A stretch of 48,929 bases of DNA. Origin: Planctomycetaceae bacterium. Lineage in GTDB: Bacteria > Planctomycetota > Planctomycetia > Planctomycetales > Planctomycetaceae. Positions 1-8,477 of this stretch are shown piece by piece. Each line of letters opens with the position of its first letter. The first letter of the stretch is position 1. The position numbers and the translations under genes are program-made. The stretch spans positions 1-48,929 of the forward strand of contig CANJQC010000030.1 in NCBI GenBank assembly GCA_947476295.1, read 5' to 3'. A model generated the notes under the pieces. It did no database searches. It was not told the DNA's origin and worked only from the letters and a program-made list of their open reading frames with translations.

Positions 1-57
1 CATCGTGGATGACCTTTGGGAACCGGTTGAATTCTGAAACAATGTCACCGTATTTTG

Positions 58-165
58 AGCGGCACGGCGCTAGCGGTCTGTTGATTTAATCAGCCGATGG
101 GCGATAGCCCCGGTTATAGGCTCGAAAAACACAGGCAAAATAACCGAGGCTAGCGCCTTGCCGCT
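58..165. repeat. Palindromic intergenic element (family A)
   Basis: Two 17-bp arms (58-74 and 149-165) are inverted copies of AGCGGCACGGCGCTAGC with one mismatch. The spacer holds a second, weaker pairing (CGGTTAT against ATAACCG). This resembles the long-armed, MITE-like palindromes scattered between genes in planctomycete chromosomes. No ORF lies inside. The arm-spacer-arm structure is seen directly; the element status is inferred. Confidence 0.6.
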
Positions 166-645
166 CACGACCTTAGAGCATCGGGACAGACTCCAAGCCG
201 AAGGGTACTTGAACTAGTAAGATAGGGGGAGGGAGGGCTGAATGAATTCTTTTTGCGCCTCGAAGATTTCCCGATAGTCCTCGATACACGCTGTGCCCTG
301 TTTGGTACCTTTGGTGTTTTTCGTGGTCAAACGACTTGGTGTGATGAACTTCAATAATGCAGGGGGCATCGCCCTAAAACTCGCCAGCCTCGTCGACTGA
401 ATTCTTCTCAGAAATACAATACTCTTAACGTTTGCTGAGCAGATCCGGGGGCTAGGGACGAACCGCATGTGATTGGCGACGCTCTTGAAATTGCTGCTCC
501 CAATGACATGTCGGAAGTGGACAGGCCTTTGATGTTGATGAGCCTGCTCGGGACCTGGCGAAATAAGCGAGGATTTGCTAGAAATCAGGCGATCGTCGGC
601 TTCTGACTGATTTCAATTAGCAGTCTCTTGAAAGGAGACTTTTCA
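166..645. other. Intergenic stretch without a supported gene
   Basis: Small ORFs occur on both strands but none has a recognisable domain or a convincing ribosome binding site. The minus-strand ORF at 214-468 looks like random low-complexity translation. Only the ribosome binding site of the next gene (AAAGGAG, 631-637) is clear. Confidence 0.5.
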
Positions 646-945
646 ATGGCAACTTTCATCGCGACCATCAAGTTTACACAGCAGGGCGTCAAAGGCATCG
701 ACGACAGCACAAAGCGGGCAGCGGCTCTCAAGGCGGCTGCGAAGAAGCTGGGGGCCAAAGTCACGAACGTTTATTGGACGCTGGGCGAATACGACGGGCT
801 GCTGATTCTTGAAGCCCCGGACGATGAGACGGCTATGACCGTACTCCTGCATTTGGCTGCGTTGGGCAACGTCCACACAACGACCGTGCGTGCATTTACC
901 GCCGCTGAGATGGACAAGATCATCGCCAAGGTGCATGTGGGTTAA
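646..945 (+). CDS. GYD domain-containing protein
   Basis: A 99-residue protein that fits the GYD family, small ferredoxin-fold dimeric proteins of unknown role. The family signature region is visible as YWTLGEYDGLLILEAPDDE in the middle, after an N-terminal strand ATFIATIKFTQQG. The start at 646 is chosen over the upstream in-frame ATG at 628 because AAAGGAG (631-637) lies 8 bases before it. It has no signal peptide or membrane segment, so it is probably cytoplasmic. It stands alone between decayed sequences and gives no operon clue. Length and start match typical family members. The substrate or ligand is unknown. Confidence 0.85.
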   Translation: MATFIATIKFTQQGVKGIDDSTKRAAALKAAAKKLGAKVTNVYWTLGEYDGLLILEAPDDETAMTVLLHLAALGNVHTTTVRAFTAAEMDKIIAKVHVG

Positions 946-1074
946 AATCGGGGGGGGATGTCATCTGCAGATCATTGGGCGTGGCAGGAAGCGCTGACCT
1001 CTTGCCAGGTCGTTCGGCGCGGAGACGGTAGTTGATGCTTGAAGTTGCACACACATTGTCTGTGACAGATCAAC

Positions 1075-1284
1075 CTACCGAATCATCGCGAGCAGTTCTT
1101 CGGCAGACAGTCGGCGGCCGGTGGTGTCGGTCCCTTCCAGCAGGCTGTCGGCGAGGTCGCGTTTCGTGGCGTGAAGGTCGAGGATCTTGTCTTCAATTGT
1201 GCCGCGAGTAATAAAGCGATAGATCGTCACTGGTCGCAACTGGCCCATTCGATGAGCCCGGTCGGCGGCCAAGGCCAGCGCACA
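1075..1284 (-). pseudogene. SNF2/SWI2 helicase, C-terminal remnant
   Basis: About 69 codons survive of the end of a SNF2-family DNA-dependent ATPase. The helicase motif VI region is recognisable as AADRAHRMGQLRPVTIYRF, followed by the usual tail TIEDKILDLHATKRDLAD and a normal stop at 1075. Everything upstream of motif VI is missing, and similarity stops where the transposase remnant ends (about 1285). The fragment lacks Walker A/B and cannot be an active helicase. Either the transposon landed in the gene and the 5' part was later lost, or a rearrangement joined the two. The ATG at 1272 is internal to the old gene. Confidence 0.75.
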
Positions 1285-1775
1285 CTAAATAGCTTTGATA
1301 CCAAGGACTTGCATCAGGAAGTCATCATTCCAGCCACAGATTCGTCGTTTCATGGCGAGGCTGTCCTTGCCGGGATGTTGTTTCAGCAGAGACAAAGTGA
1401 AGCGTCGGAGCCAGGCAAGATTCTCAGCGATCGTCCGTGTCCCTTCTTTGTCTCTTCTTCCAGACGTTCCGATGGAACGCCTGCGAAGTCATCGCGGATG
1501 TGTTCATCGACGTAATTCATCACCTGTTGAAACAGGCTGTCCTCATTCGCTTTTAATGCCAGAATGAAATCACCTTTGCCCTCAACAATCTGTTCGGCAA
1601 TGGCTGTTTGAGTTCCCATGGCATCGATCGTGATGATGGCACCTTTCAGATCGATCGCCATGTGAGTCTTTTCTTCAGCGCTGATGCCAGCCTTCTCTCT
1701 CGCAGCATCACGCAGTGACTCTTCAAAGTGACAGACAACTTCGCAGAGCCCAATACTGACATCAGACCGTGACAT
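1285..1775 (-). mobile_element. ISAs1-type transposase, internally deleted remnant
   Basis: Pieces of an ISAs1-family DDE transposase are present in order but with gaps: an N-terminal scrap (CEVVCHFEE), a middle scrap (SLRDAAREKAGISAEE), the catalytic block DLKGAIITIDAMGTQTAIAEQ through GHGR, then after a frame change AENLAWLRRFTLSLLK up to a stop at 1285. The total is 491 bp, where an intact family gene is roughly 1.1-1.3 kb. The first two joins keep the frame. The third, after GHGR, shifts it and drops roughly 90 codons including the final catalytic acidic region. It is therefore inactive. No clean terminal inverted repeats were recognised at either end. Confidence 0.75.
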
Positions 1776-1929
1776 AGATTTCTCTCCATAGCATGCGATG
1801 ACAATTTGTATGCTGTGGAGGTATACTCAAAATGCCTCAGCGGCGCAGCTGCCCACTTTACCAGATTGGCCTAATATTCGCGATGGCCTTAGGGTAACAC
1901 TAGGCATGTATCGGAACAGACTTCTGGTC

Positions 1930-4251
1930 TCAACGTTTTCGTCCCAGCCACACAAGCCCGGCCCCCGTGCAACTGACCAGCACCGAGATCGTCAGGAACC
2001 ATGTCGGTAGTGACGATTCGTTTTCGACATTCAGGTTCAGCCCGATGAACTGCAGCACCGGATCCAGTTCTTTCAGCGACAGCAGCAATCCATTGCTCAA
2101 TGCGTGCATCACGATGCCAGGAAAAATGCTGCCACTGGAAAATCGAATACCGCACAACACCAGACCAAGCAGGAACGTCGCTGGAAAACGCTCCAGCGTC
2201 AGGGACTGATCTACGATCACATGAAACGCGGCGAACAACAGCGTGCTGATCAAAAACGGTCGTACCCACTGTTTTTCGTTCTTCTGAAGAGTACTGATCA
2301 GGAATCCTCGGAAAAACAATTCTTCGCAAACCGCCGGAACCAGCGCCAGAGTCGCGATGCGAATAAGGAACGGTGTCTCGGAAGTCAGTCGTTCTGCCAA
2401 CTCTTTGAGTTTCGTGTTGTTCAGGATCTCCATCCACTGCAACGGTGCCTTTGAAAAAATCAAAACCTGATACGCGATTGTCCACATGGTGCAACCCAGC
2501 AATGCCGCTCCGATAAGCGAAGCGATGTGGAACTTGTGCAGGGCGAAGACTTCCACTGCGGATGCACGAATCCATTTTGCGATTGCTAGTGGCAAAACCG
2601 CGAACAACAAAATCGTTAACAAGCCTGAGAGGAGCAACTGCCCGGACAAATTATCCAGCGGCACAATGCGACTGCGCAGAGCGGAGAGTATCAGAAACAG
2701 CGGAATCAGCAGCATCAGCCAGCCAATGCCGATCTCAACCGGAATCCGCAAACGAATTTTCCCGGGGCGTTTCGTCAGGGCTGAAACACCGGCGGAACTG
2801 CCGAACAACACCGCGTCGTGCCCGAATACACTGGCCGCCACGCGCAGCGCCAGCATCGTGTACACAAGCGTTGAAAGGAGTGCAACGAAATACAGATGTG
2901 TGGCGGCAGTTCCCTGAAGCAGTTCGCGGCCCAGAAGGACGATGTTAACCAGCGGAACCAGAGCCAGTCCGACTGTCAGATGCACACCCGGCATCAGGCT
3001 CAGAATCCCCGGCGCGAGCGAGACCAGCATCAGAGGAATGAGCCACGCCTGAGCTTCCCGAAAACTGCGAGCAAAGCTGGTAATGGACAGCAGCACGGCA
3101 GAGAAGAATGACGCGAACACCACCAGCAATGCCAAAATCTGAAGGAACATTTGAAACGTCGCGCCATCCGCCAGCAAAACACGATCAAAGCCCGTAGCGT
3201 AGAGCGTAAGCACCATCGCGACGAGATTGATGACGGCTGTCAGCACCGCGACCGTCAGTACGGCGATGAATTTTCCGGTCAGCAAATGAGCACGCGAAAC
3301 TGGCGCGGCCATCAGGATTTCAAGCGTACCGCGTTCGCGTTCGCCGGCTGTCAAATCAATCGCCGGATACACAGCACCCGTCATTGTCATCAGCACGAGC
3401 ATCAGTGGCAAAAAGGCACCAAGTGGCGATGATTTTGGTGCGTTATTTGCCACTGATTGCCTGGAAATTGTCGGCATGATGCCGGAACCTAGGCCAGTTT
3501 GGTTCAACCGTATGCGAACGTGGCGATCCCGAAATGCCAACAGGCGTTCTTCCACCTCAACCGCCGCACGCAGGCTGAACTCGTCACCGCTGCGGCTGAG
3601 AACCTGAAAATCGGCGGGCTGAACAACACCTGTTGTCGTGTCCTGAGCCGCCGGTGTCTGCCGAATTCCGACATCTGCGTCTTCGGCCTTCAGGAACTCT
3701 TCGACGTATTGCGCCTTCACGGGATGTTCGTATCGCTGGAATCTGACTGGCGGGCCGTCCGAATCACCGCGATTTGTCAATGATCCGATCGCGTCAGCAG
3801 TGGAAGAACCGGTGAGCAAAGTGGCCACATCCTGCGGAGACGGAGATGGATGCACCGAGTCCCGTCGGGTTGCACTATCTGCACCATCGACGGACTTTTC
3901 CGCTCTGTCATCCCTGTTCGGATCGGAATTCGGTTCTGCTTCTTCCAGGATTGCCGTCGCAAGTTCGTCAGGAATACTGCCATCGAAGACCACGATGGCG
4001 GGCGGAGAATTCGGATTGATTCGATTGATTGCGAATCTCTGGACTACGGAACCCAGCAGTGGATATACGATCAACGGCATCACGATCAGCGTCACCAGAG
4101 TGCGTCGATCTCGCAGTGATTCTCGCAGCTCCTTTCGAGCCAGCCGCAGCACGCGAAGAATCGATGACCGTGGTTTTAATGCACCTTGCGTGGCAGATTT
4201 GCTTTGCCGAAGATTCAGTTCGTCACTGTGGTGATCGCCGGTTGGGTTCAC
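1930..4251 (-). CDS. ABC-2 permease fused to CPBP membrane protease
   Basis: A 773-residue membrane protein with two parts. The N-terminal part is an ABC-2 (NatB-like) permease: one membrane segment near residues 45-65, a large extracytoplasmic loop, then several helices. The C-terminal part (from about 530) is a CPBP/Abi intramembrane protease with all three motifs visible: EELFFRG (residues 643-649), FAAFH, and MHALSN. The start is GTG at 4251, which overlaps the stop of the upstream ATPase gene in a GTGA arrangement. The longer ATG ORF would run about 200 bases into that gene and is rejected. The pair likely forms one exporter; the substrate is unknown. The fusion is known in planctomycetes and some other bacteria. 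Confidence 0.88.
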   Translation of the reverse strand: MNPTGDHHSDELNLRQSKSATQGALKPRSSILRVLRLARKELRESLRDRRTLVTLIVMPLIVYPLLGSVVQRFAINRINPNSPPAIVVFDGSIPDELATAILEEAEPNSDPNRDDRAEKSVDGADSATRRDSVHPSPSPQDVATLLTGSSTADAIGSLTNRGDSDGPPVRFQRYEHPVKAQYVEEFLKAEDADVGIRQTPAAQDTTTGVVQPADFQVLSRSGDEFSLRAAVEVEERLLAFRDRHVRIRLNQTGLGSGIMPTISRQSVANNAPKSSPLGAFLPLMLVLMTMTGAVYPAIDLTAGERERGTLEILMAAPVSRAHLLTGKFIAVLTVAVLTAVINLVAMVLTLYATGFDRVLLADGATFQMFLQILALLVVFASFFSAVLLSITSFARSFREAQAWLIPLMLVSLAPGILSLMPGVHLTVGLALVPLVNIVLLGRELLQGTAATHLYFVALLSTLVYTMLALRVAASVFGHDAVLFGSSAGVSALTKRPGKIRLRIPVEIGIGWLMLLIPLFLILSALRSRIVPLDNLSGQLLLSGLLTILLFAVLPLAIAKWIRASAVEVFALHKFHIASLIGAALLGCTMWTIAYQVLIFSKAPLQWMEILNNTKLKELAERLTSETPFLIRIATLALVPAVCEELFFRGFLISTLQKNEKQWVRPFLISTLLFAAFHVIVDQSLTLERFPATFLLGLVLCGIRFSSGSIFPGIVMHALSNGLLLSLKELDPVLQFIGLNLNVENESSLPTWFLTISVLVSCTGAGLVWLGRKR

Positions 4252-5060
4252 GCAGACCTGCCTTCGCGTTTTGGGACTGTCACCACGGGCTGAGGCTGCA
4301 TGGATTCTTCGGTCGTGGAATCGTTCTCCTGCATCAGATCGAGAAATATGTCGGTGATGGAATCGCGTCCGGATTTCTCCCGCAATTCTGTCAGTGTGCC
4401 TTGCAGTTGCAGGCGACCACGGAACATCAGGCCGAAACGATCGCACAACCGCTGAGCTTCCTCAAGGCGATGCGTGCAGAAGATCACAGCCTTGCCCATT
4501 TCCTTCAACCGTGCGGTGAAATCAAAGATACGTTTTGAACCGACTATGTCTAGACCTCGCGTTGGCTCATCCATCAGTACAACCGGAGGATCATGCATCA
4601 GTGACCTTGCCAGATTGACACGTTGCTGTTGTCCGGTGCTTAAACCAGAACATGGCCGATCAATAAACTCTCGCAGATCGAACAATTTCGTTAGTAACTC
4701 GACCCGCTGTTGGGCAGCGTGATCTGCAACATCATAGAGATCAGCAAAGTAGTGCATCAGTTCTCGCGGTGACAACCATTGATACAGCCCAGCGCTGGCG
4801 GAGACCAGAGCCACACTGCGTTTGACCTGTTCCGGCTGCGTTGCCGCATCGAATCCGGCGACGGATGCCTTTCCTGTAGTCGGCTTCATCAGCCCCAGAA
4901 TCATACGGAGCGTCGTGGTTTTCCCGGCACCGTTTGCCCCCAGCAGCCCAAATACTTCACCACTTTTAACATTCAGCGACAGCCCATTCACAGCGTGGAC
5001 GTCACCGACAGGCGTCGCAAAAATCTTATACAGATTGATCGCTTCGATAAGATCAGGCAT
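4248..5060 (-). CDS. ABC transporter ATP-binding protein (NatA-like)
   Basis: A 270-residue ATPase subunit. Walker A GANGAGKT is at residues 41-48, the signature LSTGQQQRV is in the middle, and Walker B VVLMDEP is followed by the H-loop ICTHR. The start is set at 5060 (MPDLIEAINLYKIF), where family members begin; the 45 extra upstream codons are unlike any ABC protein. It is co-transcribed and translationally coupled (4-base overlap) with the permease-protease fusion that follows. It powers export by that permease at the cytoplasmic face. The 278-base gap to the divergent ketosynthase gene probably holds both promoters. Confidence 0.92.
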   Translation of the reverse strand: MPDLIEAINLYKIFATPVGDVHAVNGLSLNVKSGEVFGLLGANGAGKTTTLRMILGLMKPTTGKASVAGFDAATQPEQVKRSVALVSASAGLYQWLSPRELMHYFADLYDVADHAAQQRVELLTKLFDLREFIDRPCSGLSTGQQQRVNLARSLMHDPPVVLMDEPTRGLDIVGSKRIFDFTARLKEMGKAVIFCTHRLEEAQRLCDRFGLMFRGRLQLQGTLTELREKSGRDSITDIFLDLMQENDSTTEESMQPQPVVTVPKREGRSA

Positions 5061-5338
5061 GGTCCGCTTTCGCGATTGAATCTTTGAGCCCGCAGTGACA
5101 GAGGCTGTCAAGGCTTCATAGCAGTACGCCGATTGACGCCGTAAAATGATCTGTTTTCGTCGCAGATTCAAGGAACTTGGCGTAGTGCTTGTCATGCTTT
5201 CGGTATCCAGATACCCTGCTGGCCTTTTCCAGAACCTCCTGCGCGACGAAAAGTCGCTCGGTTCATCGAGAAAACAGGCCGCTTTCGAAGGGATCGGACG
5301 GCTTTCCCAGCAGTTGCGATTGGCGTTGAGGTCATCTA

Positions 5339-6574
5339 TTGTCGGTTCAGGATCGAATTGTCATCACCGGGATTGGACTGACTTCCCCGAACGGAAACAG
5401 TCTGGCGGAGTTCCGTCAGAATCTTCTGGACGGGAAGTCCGGTGTTGTAAATTACGAAACGCGGTACATAGGCCCGGTACTGGCGGGCGTCTGTAATTTC
5501 GACGAACTGCGGTATCAGAAAAAGAAAGATATCCGCAGAGGGACGCGAGCTGGGTCGATTGCCGTCTACTGCGCGAATGAAGCCGTCCGTGACTCTGGGC
5601 TCAACTGGCCCAGCGTTGCGCGTGATCGGGTCGGCGTTTATATTGGTATCACAGAACACGGCAATGTGGAGACTGAAAATGAGATCTACGAGATCTCAAA
5701 ATTTCAGTACGACACAAAAGTCTGGTCGCATCATCACAATCCACGTACCGTCGCCAACAATGCTGCTGGCGAAGTGACGCTGAATATGGGCATCACGGGG
5801 CCTCATCTGACGCTCGGTGCCGCTTGTGCGGCGGGAAACGCTGGGTTTATTCAGGCAGCTCAAATGCTGCGGTTGGATGAAGTTGATATCGCGATCGCAG
5901 GCGGCGTGTCAGAGAGTATTCGCACGTTTGGAATCTTTGCCAGTTTCTCAGCGCAGGGAGCTTTGGCAACGCACGAGGACCCAACGAAAGCCTGCCGTCC
6001 ATTTGACATCAATCGCAATGGCATCGTCGTGGCGGAAGGCGGCGGAATCTGCACGGTTGAACGTCTACCCGACGCGCTGGCGCGTGGTGCAAAAATTTAT
6101 GCGGAAATCATTGGCTATGCCATGAATTCAGACGCTCGGGATTTTGTCCTGCCAGACGCCAATCGTCAGGCTGAATGTATGCAATTGGCGATGAAGCGAG
6201 CAAAAATCAACGCAGATCAGATCGATATCGTCAGCAGCCATGCCACGGCGACAGAGCAGGGCGATATTGAAGAAGCGAGTGCGTTGCGGCGAATTTTCGG
6301 GGACAGCAAGGCCGTCATCAACAATACGAAGAGCTTTATTGGGCACGCGATGGGGGCTGCGGGGGCTTTGGAAATGCTGGGCAATTTGCCGTCGTTTGAC
6401 GATGGCATTGCCCACGCTACAATCAATCTGGATGATGTCGATCCGCGGTGTGCGTTGCCGAATCTCGTTATCAATCAACCCCGAGAATTGGGCAATGTGA
6501 GCTGCATTCTGAACAATTCATTCGGTATGCTGGGCATCAATTCGGTTGTCATCCTCCGCAAGTTTGTGGGATGA
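5339..6574 (+). CDS. Beta-ketoacyl-ACP synthase (FabF-like)
   Basis: A 411-residue thiolase-fold condensing enzyme that would extend an acyl-ACP by decarboxylative condensation. The active-site residues sit where FabF has them: Cys163 (GAACAAGN), His301 (SSHATATEQGD), Lys331 and His336 (NNTKSFIGHAMGAAGALE). It is a full-length single KS with no partner chain-length factor. The start is TTG at 5339, preceded by GAGGT 7 bases upstream. Together with the ACP, FAD oxidoreductase and DJ-1-like genes it heads a four-gene cluster. It contains its own KS-type residues rather than the KAS III set, so it is more likely FabF-type than FabH. Its substrate is unknown, and a housekeeping role is unlikely given the neighbours. 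Confidence 0.9.
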   Translation: MSVQDRIVITGIGLTSPNGNSLAEFRQNLLDGKSGVVNYETRYIGPVLAGVCNFDELRYQKKKDIRRGTRAGSIAVYCANEAVRDSGLNWPSVARDRVGVYIGITEHGNVETENEIYEISKFQYDTKVWSHHHNPRTVANNAAGEVTLNMGITGPHLTLGAACAAGNAGFIQAAQMLRLDEVDIAIAGGVSESIRTFGIFASFSAQGALATHEDPTKACRPFDINRNGIVVAEGGGICTVERLPDALARGAKIYAEIIGYAMNSDARDFVLPDANRQAECMQLAMKRAKINADQIDIVSSHATATEQGDIEEASALRRIFGDSKAVINNTKSFIGHAMGAAGALEMLGNLPSFDDGIAHATINLDDVDPRCALPNLVINQPRELGNVSCILNNSFGMLGINSVVILRKFVG

Positions 6575-6654
6575 CGGTCTGCGGGCGGTGAGTTGTTTTT
6601 TATGGATTTCGGATTACCAAGAAGCATCCGGTTGAACAGCGAGAGGGTGGTTTA

Positions 6655-6918
6655 ATGACGTCAGATCAGATTCGGCAGGTGATTCTGGAAATTCTGGAGC
6701 GGATTGCTCCGGACGAGGATCTCACCGATCTGGATGACGTGCGTCCATTTCGTGAACAGATGGAACTGGACAGCATGGACTTTCTGGATATTGTGATGGA
6801 ACTTCGGAAGATGTACCGCATCCAAATTCCAGAAGAAGATTATTCGAACCTCAACACCATGGCGGGCACGGTGGAATATCTGCTGCCACGACTCAAGGAT
6901 GTTGCGGTCGGAGCGTGA
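6655..6918 (+). CDS. Acyl carrier protein
   Basis: An 87-residue acidic helical protein with the phosphopantetheine attachment motif LDSMDF; the modified Ser is residue 40. The length and motif position match stand-alone ACPs. It lies 80 bases after the ketosynthase and before the FAD oxidoreductase, so it is probably dedicated to this cluster and not the housekeeping AcpP. The sequence around the Ser (ELDSMDFLDIVMELRK) differs from the usual DSLDTVEL of AcpP. A purine-rich AGGG lies shortly before the ATG. Confidence 0.92.
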   Translation: MTSDQIRQVILEILERIAPDEDLTDLDDVRPFREQMELDSMDFLDIVMELRKMYRIQIPEEDYSNLNTMAGTVEYLLPRLKDVAVGA

Positions 6919-6966
6919 GGTGAGGGTCGTTCGAATATAACAGCTAACATCCCCGGGCGGGATTTC

Positions 6967-7047
6967 TGTAGCTTGGACATTCATGTCCGAGTCCCTCAGA
7001 GGAAAGTATTTCCACGTGATGCGACGGACATGAACGTCCATCCTACA
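6967..7047. repeat. Palindromic element (family B) inside the operon
   Basis: The arms at 6967-6989 and 7025-7047 are inverted copies, 20 of 23 positions paired, of TGTAG..TGGAC.TTCATGTCCG. Each arm itself contains the near-palindrome GGACATTCATGTCC. The element lies between the ACP gene and the FAD gene. A related but disrupted copy lies at 21140-21343. It could form a strong hairpin in the mRNA. Confidence 0.65.
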
Positions 7048-7077
7048 TACGAAATCACCGGTCGGAAGGTTATTGCT

Positions 7078-8454
7078 GTGCGTTATGACACGGTCATTAT
7101 CGGTGCTGGAATGTCCGGTCTGTCAGCTGGCGTTCGTTTGGCATACTTTGAAAAGAATGTCTGCATTCTGGAGCGTCACACCACGGTTGGTGGTCTGAAT
7201 TCGTTCTACCGACTGCGAAAACGCAACTACGACGTTGGGCTCCACGCCGTGACCAATTACGCGGAACCTGGCACAAAGCAGGGGCCGCTCAGCAAACTCT
7301 TGCGTCAGTTGCGAATGAAATGGGAAGACTTCGACCTCCGCCCGCAACTTCGGTCTTCAATCGTATTCCCTGACTGCGCACTCCATTTTACGAACCAGTT
7401 CAACTTCTTCGTCGAACAAATCGCCGCTGCATTTCCACAGCAGATCGACGGCTTCCGCAGACTGGTGACTCGGATTGCTGAACACGACGCACTGGATCTT
7501 GAACGATCGGCATTGTCCGCTCGGCAGGTTGTGTCGGAATATATTCGTGATCCGCTGTTGATCGATATGATCTTCTGTCCGTTGATGTTTTACGGCAGCG
7601 CTACGCCGCGGGACATGGACTTCAATCAGTTCGTGATTATGTTCAAGAGTATTTTTCACGAAGGCTTCGGGCGGCCATTCGATGGCATTCGGCTCATTCT
7701 CAAACGACTGGTAAGACACTTCAAATCCTTGGGCGGACATTTGAAGCTTCGCGCGGGAGTCCAGGAAATTCGACAGACCAACGGCGTGGCGACGTCGGTG
7801 CTGCTCGACGACGGAACCGAAATCGAAGCCGAAAATATTCTGTCATCAGCGGGTGCGGCGGAAACCATGAGAATGGTCGATCCCAACGCTCCGCTGATGA
7901 AGGCAGAGCCGGGCGACATTTCCTTCGTGGAATCCATCAGTGTGCTTGATTGCGAACCAGCATCTCTGGGACACCGCGATACGATTGTGTTCTACAGCGA
8001 TTCCAAAGAGTTCCACTACGAGCGCCCGAACGTCCCCGTTGATCTGCGGAGTGGCATCGTGTGTTCGCCAAATAATTTTGACTATTCACAGCCACTGGAA
8101 GACGGACGAATTCGCATTACGGCTCTCGCAGATCCGCATTACTGGTTAAATCTGTCGGAAGAAGATTACGCCGCTGCAAAGGATTACTGGAACTCACAAA
8201 TCATCCAAAGTGCGTTACAACATCTGCCGGACTTCCGTCCGCATGTGATCGACACGGACGTGTTTACTCCTCGCACCATTCAGCGGTTTACCGGCCACAT
8301 GAATGGCTGTGTCTACGGCGCGCCGCAGAAATTTGTCAATGGTCAGACCCCAGTGCGCAATCTCTACCTTTGCGGAACGGACCAAGGTTTCCTAGGGATC
8401 GTCGGCGCAATGCTGAGTGGTATCACGATTGCCAATCGCTATCTGTTGAAATAG
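7078..8454 (+). CDS. CrtI-like NAD(P)/FAD-dependent oxidoreductase
   Basis: A 458-residue flavoprotein of the phytoene desaturase/carotenoid isomerase class. The N-terminal dinucleotide-binding motif is VIIGAGMSGLSAG, right after the start. The C-terminal FAD-contact region LYLCGTDQGFLGIVGAMLSG is intact. The start is GTG at 7078, because GGAAGG (7064-7069) lies 8 bases upstream. The longer ATG ORF from 6973 would read through the palindromic element. The protein probably desaturates or isomerises a lipid-like chain made with the adjacent ketosynthase and ACP; this is inference. No carotenoid synthase gene is nearby, so an ordinary carotenoid role is not supported. Confidence 0.85.
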   Translation: MRYDTVIIGAGMSGLSAGVRLAYFEKNVCILERHTTVGGLNSFYRLRKRNYDVGLHAVTNYAEPGTKQGPLSKLLRQLRMKWEDFDLRPQLRSSIVFPDCALHFTNQFNFFVEQIAAAFPQQIDGFRRLVTRIAEHDALDLERSALSARQVVSEYIRDPLLIDMIFCPLMFYGSATPRDMDFNQFVIMFKSIFHEGFGRPFDGIRLILKRLVRHFKSLGGHLKLRAGVQEIRQTNGVATSVLLDDGTEIEAENILSSAGAAETMRMVDPNAPLMKAEPGDISFVESISVLDCEPASLGHRDTIVFYSDSKEFHYERPNVPVDLRSGIVCSPNNFDYSQPLEDGRIRITALADPHYWLNLSEEDYAAAKDYWNSQIIQSALQHLPDFRPHVIDTDVFTPRTIQRFTGHMNGCVYGAPQKFVNGQTPVRNLYLCGTDQGFLGIVGAMLSGITIANRYLLK

Positions 8455-8477
8455 CCAACCGGCAGTAAGGGCAATAC

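Noticed and set aside
214-468. 84-codon minus-strand ORF
   Set aside because: No family resemblance, no ribosome binding site, and low-complexity translation.
1889-2575. Long ORFs antisense to the permease-protease and other genes
   Set aside because: They are shadow frames of well-supported genes on the other frame or strand.
4252-4446. ATG at 4446 as the start of the permease-protease fusion
   Set aside because: It would overlap the ATPase gene by about 200 bases with non-membrane sequence; the GTG at 4251 gives a coupled overlap and a normal N-terminus.
6973-7077. ATG at 6973 as the start of the FAD oxidoreductase
   Set aside because: The extension reads through a palindromic repeat; GTG 7078 has a good ribosome binding site and puts the FAD motif at the N-terminus.
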